Source of the DNA: a virus
Strand: one strand, 5' to 3'
DNA length: 47,592 nt
IMG/VR virus record: IMGVR_UViG_3300032046_000046
Coordinates: 1-47,592 of that record
Numbering within the stretch: position 1 is the stretch's first letter; each line of letters begins with the position of its first letter. Both the position numbers and the translations under genes were made by a program. Shown here piece after piece: positions 16,672-27,300 of this stretch. The notes beneath the pieces are model-generated. The model did no database searches. It was not told the origin of the DNA and saw only the letters and a program-made list of their open reading frames with translations.

Positions 16672-18680
16672 GTAAGAAAGAAGACGAGTGGCTATACCAG
16701 TACCCCTCCACGACAGTACAGTGGAAGATAGTACCTACAGGTGCTAATGCCACTCCGTATATTGGGGAGGCCAACAAACTCTTGTACCAAACCAAGAATA
16801 TGATGACATTCAATAAACTTGACCAATTGCGTTCAGTGAGATATTTATTTAGTGATATGGGTATAGTCGCCAAAATTATTGCTGCAAGTTCCTTCGGACA
16901 AGATTTTATTGAAATTCATGTGCCTTCTGGGGTTGTAATGCTAATGCCATCATGCAACATCATCCTCTATAATGTACCTGAATCAATTCCTCCAATGAAT
17001 TGGTATGCTCCAGGGACAGAAACCTTTACCAAAGTTGATGATGTATGGGTGATAAATAAGCCTGATGGGACACTTGAGGTTGAGGGTATTGATTTTATTA
17101 AGACATATTATTCATACGGAATTGATGATTGTCCAGATTGCAGTCCCTTAACCTTTACGGTTGCCGAAGGGGAGAATGCGTATATACTGACTGGAAGTTC
17201 TCCAAATCGACCTTTCTGGTATGAGGCGGAAACATATGAGGCAGATGGAATAACTGTTAAGGAGTTGATTTATACCTATGGTGGAATAATGGTTCCTCAC
17301 TATATGGGGGAGGACTGGAATACTCCTCCTGTTCCACCTAATCCACTAAAACATACAATCTATAGTCTCTGGGGGGGATGTCAGGCAGAGATTATTAAAT
17401 TTGATGGTGATAGTGGTGGAGCATATTTTTTGTGGAAAGCATACACGGAATGGAGTAATATAGGCCCCTATGCTGTGGAATTCTCCAAATCAGGTTTAGG
17501 CTATATGCTCATGCAAGGATTCATCACAAATCAAGGATTGACCTTGTGTGAAAACGATCCCACGATTATTAAGGTGGATTGCTGTCTAAAACCTGCAAGT
17601 GGGAGATTGGTGAGTTTGTGGTGGGAGTCCCTGACTGCGCTTCAAGCAGGTGGGCCAACATGCAGCGGGCAATCCTTTATATTTTACAAGACGATAAAGA
17701 TTTGTGAGGTTCCAAGTGAAGTGGCAGGCATATACGTACTACTTTGTGTGCCAACAACCCCAAAAATATTATATGCCATTCCTGAAATTCAAGGCGGGTG
17801 TCTTCCATTTGAATGGACAGTATCGAATGGGTTATTTAGAATAACTCCATCCCTTCCATCTGGGGAAACTGCGGCATTGGAGAAAGTAAATTGTTCTGAA
17901 GAGTTGACTTGTGATCAGGGATTTGAAGTAACGGTAGTGGACAGATGTGGAACGACGAATACAGTAAGGTTTATTTCGTGTTGCGAGGATGTAGGGGAAA
18001 ATCCGTCTTTATTTATCTCATATACTACATTGGCAATGGGGTGTGGTCAAACGCAAACATTGTCGGTAGGAGGTCAGGGGTGTGGTCCATATGCGTGGTC
18101 AAATACAGGAAGCGGGTCTCTGGATACAAATGTCGGAAATTCGGTTGTTTATACGGCCCCATTGGACAATCCTAACTGTGGGAATAATGACACCGTTACC
18201 TTGACGGATTGTTGTGGAAATACGACCACGATTACCCTTTATGTTAGTTGTTATACTGTTGAGGGTCTTGCTTGGAGGGTTTGTGCAAGCAAGATTTGTG
18301 AACACGCTTGTTTACACCCTACCCCAGGTGTGCCTGGTGATTTTTGTCACTTCCATGCAGTAGAAGGGATATGGGACTATAATTGCACTGGTGTTGCTTA
18401 TAGTAGTACCTTTCAGAACTACCCTGGTCATGCCGTGGCAACCTATGACTGCTACGACTCTGCTGATTTCAAGTGGGGTTGTGATGACACAGCAGCATAT
18501 GGTTGTGGTAATGATTGGTGGAAAGCATGTAATTCGGCCTGTGAATTAACCTGCAATTACAGTCCGCTTTGCCCAGGTGCCAGTGTGTGTGGCAATAATG
18601 ATCAGAGAACAGCCGATATGAAAACGGCAGGTTGTTGTCCAGTTGATCCAAATACCGGATTACCGTTTACACCTGGTTAA
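16668..18680 (+). CDS. Cysteine-rich large virion protein with Ig-like repeats
   Basis: A 670-residue protein with a GTG start overlapping the preceding stop (GTGA). It contains 37 cysteines, 16 of them in the last ~145 residues. Two successive Ig-like units are visible: GGCLPFEWTVSNG...VTVVDRCG...ISCC (about 375-450) and GQGCGPYAWSNTG...VTLTDCCG...YVSCY (about 465-525). The N-terminal ~130 residues lack this pattern. High Cys suggests an extracellular, disulphide-stabilised fibre or appendage, or metal-binding knuckles. No enzymatic motif. The structural role is inferred from length, composition and operon position. Confidence 0.55.
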   Translation: MSKKEDEWLYQYPSTTVQWKIVPTGANATPYIGEANKLLYQTKNMMTFNKLDQLRSVRYLFSDMGIVAKIIAASSFGQDFIEIHVPSGVVMLMPSCNIILYNVPESIPPMNWYAPGTETFTKVDDVWVINKPDGTLEVEGIDFIKTYYSYGIDDCPDCSPLTFTVAEGENAYILTGSSPNRPFWYEAETYEADGITVKELIYTYGGIMVPHYMGEDWNTPPVPPNPLKHTIYSLWGGCQAEIIKFDGDSGGAYFLWKAYTEWSNIGPYAVEFSKSGLGYMLMQGFITNQGLTLCENDPTIIKVDCCLKPASGRLVSLWWESLTALQAGGPTCSGQSFIFYKTIKICEVPSEVAGIYVLLCVPTTPKILYAIPEIQGGCLPFEWTVSNGLFRITPSLPSGETAALEKVNCSEELTCDQGFEVTVVDRCGTTNTVRFISCCEDVGENPSLFISYTTLAMGCGQTQTLSVGGQGCGPYAWSNTGSGSLDTNVGNSVVYTAPLDNPNCGNNDTVTLTDCCGNTTTITLYVSCYTVEGLAWRVCASKICEHACLHPTPGVPGDFCHFHAVEGIWDYNCTGVAYSSTFQNYPGHAVATYDCYDSADFKWGCDDTAAYGCGNDWWKACNSACELTCNYSPLCPGASVCGNNDQRTADMKTAGCCPVDPNTGLPFTPG

Positions 18681-18697
18681 AACATTTAGGAGGAGTC

Positions 18698-19201
18698 ATG
18701 GTTTTTGATCCATGTCCACATCAGATAACTCAAATTATATTGAAGGCAGGAGCCGTTATTAGACAACTCAGGGGATTGCCTGAAGAGAATAACATTACTA
18801 TCCTTTATAATGAGACTGCTCCCCTTCTGGGCATTGCTCCTAAATTAATGTCATCGAAAGATGCCGATCATTATCCTGCCCCACACGAGAGAAAAGATGA
18901 GCAGGGGAATTTCACTATTCCAAGAAAGGATTGTCCTCAATGTGGACGAAAGGATGGATTATCACTCAAATCTATATGTCCATCCTGTACTGACTCAGAG
19001 GGGGGCAAGTATCATACGATGTATTCATGTGAAGAAATAGGCCCAGAGAGAAAACCACTCGGATGTGGGTTTAAAACAGATAAGTCCGAGAAGTTTATGG
19101 CACAACAAATGTCCGAGATGAATCCTGATTGGGCAGGTGGAATGAAGAGAGATATAGGAATAGATACTATCACTGATGACAGATTAAAGTGGGAGGAGTA
19201 A
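18698..19201 (+). CDS. Zinc-ribbon protein, unknown function
   Basis: A 167-residue protein with TTAGGAGGAGTC before the ATG. Residues ~93-125 carry CPQCGRKDG and CPSC, with two more cysteines later (YSCEE, LGCGFK), a two-knuckle zinc ribbon. The N-terminal half is helical (PHQITQIILKAGAVIRQLRG). It may be an assembly factor or transcript-binding protein encoded among virion genes; the sequence does not decide. Confidence 0.55.
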   Translation: MVFDPCPHQITQIILKAGAVIRQLRGLPEENNITILYNETAPLLGIAPKLMSSKDADHYPAPHERKDEQGNFTIPRKDCPQCGRKDGLSLKSICPSCTDSEGGKYHTMYSCEEIGPERKPLGCGFKTDKSEKFMAQQMSEMNPDWAGGMKRDIGIDTITDDRLKWEE

Positions 19202-19202
19202 A

Positions 19203-20492
19203 ATGGCAGAAACAGTATTAACTGCATTACAGTTGGTAAATGAGAAGTTTAGCCAGTTGGATGCCAAAGCCGAGACTACCTATGATACGACCTTAGCCGC
19301 AATCAATGAACTAAAAAACCTTGCATCTGAACTTGAGATTATCAATGAGCAACTATCTCTCGATGAGACAGACATCACAATTAACGCAATCACCAACACT
19401 CCTCCGACTGTGGATACGACTCAACTTGAGATCACTATGCCATCCGACCCTGCAGAACCCGTTCTTGTGGATGATGAGACAGTATTGTCTGATCTTCCAG
19501 CCTATCCCGTGTCAAATACGAGTGACGTGAATCCAGGTGGCAATACTTATGTGTCCTCACTCCTTACATCATTAAAGACTAAACTCTATGATGACTTGGT
19601 ACAGGGAAGTAATGGCATTACGCAATCAGTAGAGGACGCTATCTTCATTAGGGATGAAGAAAGAGCACTACAGGTTCTTGAAGATGGATTGGATAGGAAG
19701 GCATCACTGTGGGCAGAGGTGGGATGGGACTTACCAGATGGGATGTTGTGCGCAATGATACAGGAAGAACAGTTAGCCTATACTAATTCACGTCTCACTA
19801 CCAGTCGTGATATATTAATTAAGTCCTTTGAACTGGCACTCAACAATGCTCATTTTGTCATTCAACAAGGGATAGCATACGAGGCTATGATTATTCGGTG
19901 GACTAATTGGGTAGCCCAGAGAGTGTATGAGGCATCAGTGGCAGTCATCAATAAAGAGTTATCCAAGTTCAAAGAGGATGTCAATGTCGTAAATTCGGAG
20001 AGGACAAGCATATTTGAATTTGCCAAGAATAGGATGCAGTATAATATAGGTAAAATTCAACTCTACACTTCTCAAATTGGTGCTTTCACAGCTAAACTTC
20101 AATCAGAGGATGTGAGGATTGGGGCGTACGCTAAAGCGAAGGCTGTAGAATCAGATGTGTTTAGGGCTACGTCAGAATGGTTAATTGGCAAGGCTGGATT
20201 GGATGAGAAGTTGCTTGACATACGACTTAGGCAATCTCTTGGTAATATTGATTTACTAATTAAGGATAAGGATATACGTCTTAGAAATCAGGAGGCACTC
20301 AATCAGCTTCGAGTGCAAGCGTTAGATGCACTTGGGAGAATAGCTGCTCAATTGGTGGCAGGTGCATGGTCGAGCGTGAGTGCGGGGGCTACTGCTTCAT
20401 CCCATTCACAATATAGCGAGAGCCACGAATATGATGAGCAAATAATTACTGCAAAGAAAGCTGATGAGACAATGGTAGTTACTCATGGGTAA
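19203..20492 (+). CDS. Long helical virion protein
   Basis: A 429-residue, mostly helical protein with GGGAGGAGTAAA before the ATG. It contains coiled-coil-like stretches at ~10-50 and ~195-390 and the motif AEVGWDLPDGMLCAMIQEEQ (about 169-188). This motif resembles a recurrent phage virion family in which a Trp/Pro-Gly segment precedes a long helix of Asn/Gln/Glu-rich repeats. It sits just before the ejection-type genes. It may form a tail needle, internal core or tail-channel component, but none is proven by sequence. Confidence 0.55.
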   Translation: MAETVLTALQLVNEKFSQLDAKAETTYDTTLAAINELKNLASELEIINEQLSLDETDITINAITNTPPTVDTTQLEITMPSDPAEPVLVDDETVLSDLPAYPVSNTSDVNPGGNTYVSSLLTSLKTKLYDDLVQGSNGITQSVEDAIFIRDEERALQVLEDGLDRKASLWAEVGWDLPDGMLCAMIQEEQLAYTNSRLTTSRDILIKSFELALNNAHFVIQQGIAYEAMIIRWTNWVAQRVYEASVAVINKELSKFKEDVNVVNSERTSIFEFAKNRMQYNIGKIQLYTSQIGAFTAKLQSEDVRIGAYAKAKAVESDVFRATSEWLIGKAGLDEKLLDIRLRQSLGNIDLLIKDKDIRLRNQEALNQLRVQALDALGRIAAQLVAGAWSSVSAGATASSHSQYSESHEYDEQIITAKKADETMVVTHG

Positions 20493-20507
20493 TGATGGGA
20501 GGATGTA

Positions 20508-22784
20508 ATGAGAACTGATTGGTATAAGGGGATTGATCCCAACTTGGAGCGATTAACTGAATTATTGAGTATGAGCAAGCCGTCACATGGATATACGATT
20601 GCGGAGAATGCACCAGAGATTGTGACTGCTCCTGGAGTGTATTTTCCTGCACGTAAAGGGGAAGTAATACCGTTGGAATCACGTCAAGAAGGAGGCAATG
20701 TCAATCCCGCAATGAATCCTACGTCCAATGACATGGTGAATAATACTGAAGATGGCAAGATGAAGATACTTGCTTCTGCCCTCAAGAGTATAGATAAAAT
20801 TGTCTCCTCTGTCTCACCTAAACCCATGCAACTTGAGTCGAGACAGGAGGGGGGTGGAGTAACTTCCCTACTTGACCGAATTGAAAGAGACCCCCGTGTG
20901 TTTACTGAGACATCATCTATGGGTGCACCTAATCCAGAAGGTGATATTCAAGCTGGTAAGGGCTTAGACGCATTGAGCAGTGCCATGCGTGAATCAAACT
21001 TGGCAATACTTACTCCTCCCCCAATTAGTTTAGAGCAAAAAGAAGCATCAATGGCTTCAGTTGCTTCATCCATACCTGGATTACCTTCTCCTCCTACATC
21101 ACGTAGTTACGGTATTCAACCAGAGGCTACAAAGTTAGGGGGAAGTGACCTCCTGTGGCAAGAACAAAATGAGAAAAGGAAGAAACGTATACCGTTATTC
21201 TCTGCTCAAGAAGGTGCGGTTACTATTCCTCCTATTGTTGAGGATGAGAGTGAGTTGGAGAAGAAGAGAAAGTTAATTGAGGCAATGAAGTCCTCCACAC
21301 CTAATGAAGCAGTTAAAGAAATCCTTCCTTCAGGTGAAATACGTTATACTCTACCAGAAGGTACATTGACTGCGAGTGCACCGAATCCCACTGATATATT
21401 TTATAACCAACAAGTTTCTGATAGATGGAAAAAAGAAGAAGATGCGAGTATTCAAAACCTATCCGATGCAATGAAGTATGATGAGCAAGTAGTGAAAGCA
21501 CGCAAGGAACAGGAAGAGTATGACCGTTACTTGGCAGATAAGGAATTGCGTGAAGCCGCAGGTATCTCTTCTCGTAGGGGTATGCCTGAATACGAATATA
21601 CTGCTGCACGGATGAGAATGACTCCTGGTGAAAAGTATGTTGCGGATATATCAAAGGGTAAACTTGCTGAACAGTATATTGCCCAAAAGGGTGCATTGGA
21701 TGTTGCAAAGGCGAAACCAACGACACCACCTGTTCCTCATTTAGTACAAAATGAGCGTGGTGAATATGTGTGGGCAACCCCTGGAGGTATATTGCCTGCT
21801 GGAATTATGGGAAAGACCACACCAAGAACTGTTTCCACCGAGGAGTTAGTACGTAGTGATCTTAGAAAAAGACTTGGGAGAGAGGCAAGTGAAGGCGAGA
21901 TTCTCAATGAGTTGGACAGAAGGAAATTGAATGTGCAGACGGGAGGTATCCCCCCCTTATCTCCTGATACACAAACTATACCAAAAATTAAGGGAGTCAA
22001 AAATGATGCTGCCTTAGAAGGATTAACTGAAGATCAAAAGGGAATCATCAAGGGTCTCACTAATTATAACTATCCTTGGCCTGGTTCATTCGCAATGAGA
22101 GATCCTAAATGGGTAGCCTTAATGGGAAGAGCGGAAAAATACGATCCAGAATTTAATGCTGCGGAGTATCAAGTCAGATACAATCTAAGAAAGAGTTTCA
22201 CTTCTGGTAAAGACAAGGATAACCTTCTTGCTCTCAATACTGCCATCGGGCACATTGATTCGCTGGTTAAAGCCAAAGACGAACTCGCAAATAGTAATTG
22301 GCCTACTGCCAATGCTGCCACAAACCTCCTTGCAAAGTATTTTCCTGTCTCAGAGGGACTTGTGAAGCGACTGGGAGTGATAACTGGAGTAAAGACAAAA
22401 TTCAATGCTGTTGCGGGAGAGATGGCGAATATCTTCAAAAGAAGTGGAGCAACCGACCAAGAAATAAAATCATGGAAAAGCACCATTACTGATCCAAGTA
22501 CAGCTACTCCTGCAATGTGGGATGCCTTCATTAATGGGTCACTCGAACTTATGGGATCGAGAATAAGTGCGTTAAAGGATAGGTATGAATCTGGGTTGGG
22601 TAAAGCCAAAGATTTTGGATTCTTGTCGAGTGCGTCTCGTGGAATATTGCAAGGTTTGGGTGTTGATGTAGATGCGATTGATCCTACACCCATTGGACAA
22701 AAGACAGTAGTAAAACAATTTGTTAGTCCAAGTACAGGCAAAACCAAATACATTTATTCCGATGGGACTGAGGAGATAAAGTAA
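20508..22784 (+). CDS. Internal virion/ejection-type protein
   Basis: A 758-residue protein with GGGAGGATGTA before the ATG. Residues ~25-55 (AENAPEIVTAPGVYFPARKG) resemble the short motif near the ends of phage tape-measure and ejection proteins. The middle (~170-470) is Pro/Glu/Lys-rich and low complexity. Residues ~510-720 form a helical domain (FAMRDPKWVALMGRAEKYDP, LNTAIGHIDSLVKAKDELAN, MANIFKRSGATDQEIKSWKS) that recurs in large internal virion proteins of podovirus-like phages. Its stop overlaps the next ATG. Probably ejected with DNA or lining the channel. Confidence 0.6.
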   Translation: MRTDWYKGIDPNLERLTELLSMSKPSHGYTIAENAPEIVTAPGVYFPARKGEVIPLESRQEGGNVNPAMNPTSNDMVNNTEDGKMKILASALKSIDKIVSSVSPKPMQLESRQEGGGVTSLLDRIERDPRVFTETSSMGAPNPEGDIQAGKGLDALSSAMRESNLAILTPPPISLEQKEASMASVASSIPGLPSPPTSRSYGIQPEATKLGGSDLLWQEQNEKRKKRIPLFSAQEGAVTIPPIVEDESELEKKRKLIEAMKSSTPNEAVKEILPSGEIRYTLPEGTLTASAPNPTDIFYNQQVSDRWKKEEDASIQNLSDAMKYDEQVVKARKEQEEYDRYLADKELREAAGISSRRGMPEYEYTAARMRMTPGEKYVADISKGKLAEQYIAQKGALDVAKAKPTTPPVPHLVQNERGEYVWATPGGILPAGIMGKTTPRTVSTEELVRSDLRKRLGREASEGEILNELDRRKLNVQTGGIPPLSPDTQTIPKIKGVKNDAALEGLTEDQKGIIKGLTNYNYPWPGSFAMRDPKWVALMGRAEKYDPEFNAAEYQVRYNLRKSFTSGKDKDNLLALNTAIGHIDSLVKAKDELANSNWPTANAATNLLAKYFPVSEGLVKRLGVITGVKTKFNAVAGEMANIFKRSGATDQEIKSWKSTITDPSTATPAMWDAFINGSLELMGSRISALKDRYESGLGKAKDFGFLSSASRGILQGLGVDVDAIDPTPIGQKTVVKQFVSPSTGKTKYIYSDGTEEIK

Positions 22785-24304
22785 TGCCAGAAATAACAGA
22801 TTGGAAGGAAGTTCCGATTGATGATTGGCAGGAAGTTCCTGTTGGAAAAGGATTAGTAGCCGGCAAGCCAAAACCTTCACCTTCTCTTGCTGTGAAAGAG
22901 CCTACATCGAGAGAGGTTACGGCAAATATCCCACCCCTGACTCCTCAACAAGAGTTATCCCCTGCCACATTAACACCAGAAGAGGAAGCGGGGGCAGGAA
23001 AGAGTGCCCTTGATTTTTTGTGGACAAACAAAGAAGAAGTTAAACGGCAATTTATCAAGGGAACCACGCCTGCACTCGGAATTGGTGGAGCAACAGTAGG
23101 ATCATTCTTCGGGCCGTGGGGGACTGCGTTGGGGTATGCCGCAGGTGAAAGGGCAGGTAGAGGAATTGAAACATTGACTGGGGTTAGTAAACCTGAGACT
23201 CCCACTGAATCAGCAGTTGCGACAGCAAAAGATGTGGGACTTGGTTTATTGCCCTATGGGATTGGAAAAGCAATGCGCATTCCAGGTGCTATAAAGGAAG
23301 TGGCTACTCGACCTTGGACGCAAAGAGGAAAGATTGGAGAAGTATTCAAAACTGTTGGTGGGAAGTTAGAACCATCACTTGCGGGAGAGTCTGGATTGAA
23401 AGGGGCGCAACAAAAGTACAAAGATGTTTCTAAACAAGGTAATCAATTATATGAAGGATGGAAGAAACTCTTCCCCAAAGAGACTAAAACACCACTAAAT
23501 AACCTATATTCGTCTGTTGATGATGTATTGCTCGATCCTGCTTCTACCGATGCAGAGAAGGCATTCGCCAATAAAGTCTATGGTAGAGTTTCATATGAGA
23601 CAAGAAGGAAGGCAGGTCTTACTGCTGAACAAGAAATAGATTTAATGCGGAGGGCAGAGGAAACAGGACAAACTGGAATTACATTACGTCCATCCACGAT
23701 TGAAGAGGCATATACAACAAGAAGTATTCTTAGCGAAGCATCCACAAAGGGAGGAAGAGTCGGATGGAGAGCGAGTCAAATGTTGGATGCGCTTCATAAG
23801 GACTTAAACGCAACGGCAGAAAAGTTGGGAAATCCAGAAATCGTCAAAGAAGGACAGAATGCGATAAATTTCTGGCGTAACCGAGTTGTTCCACAAAGAA
23901 GTGCAGTTGCTCTACTTCAAAAAAGAAGTGCAGAAAAACTACCCAGTTTGTTGACCACTGATTTGAAGACTATTCAAGAAGTTAAAAATGCTATGTCAGA
24001 AGAGAGTTTCCAAGACATGAAGAGAGGACTAATTACCGATGTTGCTACTAAAGTAGAGAATAATCCGTTGAAAACAGGAAAACAACTAAGGCGTTTAGTG
24101 GCGGGAAAGAAAGAAATAATGCAGACGGTGTTTAATAAGGAAGAATTGGATGCTATTAGATTGTCGTCTGATCCAACCAAACTTGGAAGATATTTTGAGG
24201 AACATCCGAAGACGAAGTGGTTGGCAAGATTTATCGGATATGGGATAATGTATGGTACATTGGGTTATGGTGCAATGAGACGTTTATTTCGCACGTCCCC
24301 ATAG
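22784..24304 (+). CDS. Internal virion/ejection protein with Gly-rich hydrophobic segments
   Basis: A 506-residue protein coupled to its upstream neighbour by TAATG. The N-terminus carries a doubled motif, TDWKEVPIDDWQEVPVGKG. Residues ~90-155 include hydrophobic Gly/Ala stretches (TTPALGIGGATVGSFFGPWG, GLGLLPYGIGKAMRIPGAIK) of a kind that can insert in membranes. The C-terminal 350 residues are helical, ending in a second hydrophobic patch (LARFIGYGIMYGTLGYGAMR). This layout suits a protein that crosses or docks to the cell envelope during DNA ejection. Inference from composition and position. Confidence 0.55.
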   Translation: MPEITDWKEVPIDDWQEVPVGKGLVAGKPKPSPSLAVKEPTSREVTANIPPLTPQQELSPATLTPEEEAGAGKSALDFLWTNKEEVKRQFIKGTTPALGIGGATVGSFFGPWGTALGYAAGERAGRGIETLTGVSKPETPTESAVATAKDVGLGLLPYGIGKAMRIPGAIKEVATRPWTQRGKIGEVFKTVGGKLEPSLAGESGLKGAQQKYKDVSKQGNQLYEGWKKLFPKETKTPLNNLYSSVDDVLLDPASTDAEKAFANKVYGRVSYETRRKAGLTAEQEIDLMRRAEETGQTGITLRPSTIEEAYTTRSILSEASTKGGRVGWRASQMLDALHKDLNATAEKLGNPEIVKEGQNAINFWRNRVVPQRSAVALLQKRSAEKLPSLLTTDLKTIQEVKNAMSEESFQDMKRGLITDVATKVENNPLKTGKQLRRLVAGKKEIMQTVFNKEELDAIRLSSDPTKLGRYFEEHPKTKWLARFIGYGIMYGTLGYGAMRRLFRTSP

Positions 24305-24319
24305 AGGTGTGAAGATTTA

Positions 24320-27300
24320 ATGTCGAACTCAGTTAAGTCTGAAGAAGAAAGATTATACGATCCCGCTATCGAGACGGCCAAGACCCTCGTGACTCAACCC
24401 TGGGGAGCGGTAGAGACGGGAGCCAACCTGTTCTCTCAAACCTACGGACTGCCTGCAATGGGACTCGCAGGAGTGGCTGGATTGCCCTTCGGGAAAAGTC
24501 GAGAATGGAGTGAGGCCGTGGGGAAGGGTCTCATTTATCAACCTCAGACAGAGGCAGGACGCAAAATCACTGAAGCAACATTTATGCCCTTTGAGTTACT
24601 TGGTAGAGCATCAGAGAAAGGGGCTGATATTGCAAGAGAGGCGAAGGGAGGCAGACCATCTTCATCTGAGTTCCCGTGGATGGCAGAGGCAATGCCATTT
24701 GGTGAACGTGAACCTACTGAGGAAGAGAGAGCAATGGCCGGTACTGTTGCGGGAACCGCCATAATGTCATTACCGCTTCTGCTAGGGTTAAGGCGACATG
24801 GTGCACCTACACAATACCCCAAAGTCCCATCTGATGTCATAACACGAATGCGAACAGGAGAGGGCACAGTCCCATCACCTAAACCCACAGCAATTTCACC
24901 AATTCCTCAATTACCTGCCGTTCCACGACCTGCTACTGAACCTGTGCCTACTCCATTACCTATTGGACTACGGCCTCCTATACCAGAAGTCAGTCCTTAT
25001 ATGCGAGAGGCTCCTGTGTCACCTGAAGTTAAGATTAGACGTGCAGAACTGTTTGGACTCAAAAAAGGTATTATACCTGAACTTGAATCTGCACGTAAGG
25101 CACTTGAACCTATCAAGGAGATGCGTAAAATTATAGATAGTGATTTAATTGGCGTACCAGAAATAAACCTTAAAAAAGGATATTCCTTCCACCAAGTACG
25201 CAAGTATCTGTCTACTGTTTCGTTAGATGACTTTGGGAAAATTGAAATCCCTGGCTTCCGGTTAATAGAAAAGAAACCCGATTATGCAAAGGAACACATT
25301 GCGTGGTTGGAGTCCAACGGGGATATTGCACTCTCTGTTGATTTTTTTGAGCATAGTGCAAAAGACAGAATGGATATTCTTAGCCACGAATTTGCACACA
25401 AGGTTGAATCTATTATACCTGCTGAAGAGAAAGTAAAACTATTCGACAACAAGAAACTGATGTCCTACAGGGGCAGAAATATAAATGAGAAACTTGCAAA
25501 TTGGATACAAGGTGGTAATGCTTTATGGGATATTGGTATTCCAGAACAATATAGATATTTAGCAATGCCAGATGTTGATGTTCCATTAAACATTGAAAAA
25601 TTTATAAAAAGTCATACATTTGCTGTTAGAGGAAAGTTACCAAAGGAGATGCGTAGGGTCGAAAGTGGAGTGGCACGTATACCCTATGAAGAATGGTCAA
25701 AGAATCCAGAATTGGTGTCTGAGGCCAAACTTGCAGCAGAGAAGGCAAAAGTGACACCTGACAATCTTGAATACGTAGGATTGCAGAAATTCACCCCTTA
25801 TTCCAACGATGCTATGCACTTGTGGAATGTGACTGACCCCAGTAGTCCTAAGTATCAATCTACGGTTGCAGGCCCCACATTTCAACTCACAGAGGGTCAA
25901 ACAAAGAGGTTACGTCCAATGGGGGTGTTGAAGGGGCAAAGAGGGAGTCTGGGAGAGACTAAACCTGTCCCAATGTGGTATTCCACTCTCCAACGCACTA
26001 TCGAGGATAAAATGCCTAACTCTGCCCCTGTGGAGCAGGTGAGAGCACTGCTGAATACGCCAGGGGTGAAAGTTGATGAGGTAAAGTGGACAGGGTTGGA
26101 TGATTTCTTAGCGAGTAAGACAGGGAAGGTGAGTAAGAATGATGTGATGCAACATTTGAGGGAGAATGAAGTGAAGGTGGAGGAGGTAGTGAAGGGTGGG
26201 CCTTCTGGGTTTAAAACTCATATGGGGCCATTGACAACGGACATTAAGTTTTTCCAATGGCAACTCCCAGGTGGAGAGAATTATAGGGAGTTGTTACTTA
26301 CATTGCCACAAAAAGAGTCTATACGATTACGAGAAGTACAAACCCGTTTGGATGAAATTTCAGCAAAACCTGCGCAATGGCATAAAGAGCATCCAGAGAT
26401 ATTGAAAGAATGGGATGCACTAATGATAGAAGGAAATAAACTAATTGCTGAACGACCTCCTACGTTCAAGGGTACTCACTTCGATGAACCCAACGTCCTC
26501 GCCCATGTTCGCTTCAATGACCGTGTAGATGCACAGGGGAAGAAGGTGCTGTTCATTGAGGAAGTGCAATCTGATTGGCATCAGGCGGGGAGGGAGAAAG
26601 GATATAAGGGAGAATGGGAGAAAATAAATAAGGAATTTGAAGATTTCTTAAAACAGAAAGGGGTTAAGGTTAGCGAAAAACCAGAAGAACGTATAACAGG
26701 GGCAATGTTGGAAAAAGCAGGTGCTCATCCTGAAATGATAAGCAGATGGTACGAACATTTGAAAAGCATTAAAGGTATTCCTGTACCCGCCGCTCCCTTC
26801 GCTAAAACTTGGCACGAACTCATGATGAGACGCATGGTCAGGTGGGCATCAGAGAATGGATACGACAAGGTTGCATGGACTACGGGGGAACAACAGGCGG
26901 CAAGGTATGATTTGAGTAAACATATTAATTCTATTGATTATGAATATAATGGTAGTACAAAAACAGGAAGATTGATTGCTTTCGGAAAGGCCAACGAACC
27001 TGTAATAGAACAAGGTGGAGTTAGACCTGAAGAAATTGAAAGATATGTCGGGAAAGAACCTGCTCAAAAGTTACTAAATCAGATTAAGGAACCAGATATT
27101 CCATTTAAGTTTGCAAGAATCGAGGGTGTTGACCTCAAGGTCGGCGGCGAAGGCATGAAGGGTTTCTATGACAAGATTATCCCTGAATATATGAATAAGT
27201 TTGGGAAGAAGTGGGGAGCAAAGGTGGGGGAGACACAATTTGAACAACCGTTTACGGGTGAGTTAAGGGGACTACCAGGAGAAAGTGCGATAGATGCTCT

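Noticed and set aside
22169-22753. 194-codon minus-strand frame inside the 758-residue virion gene
   Set aside because: Antisense to a conserved helical domain of an operon gene; no coupling or ribosome site.
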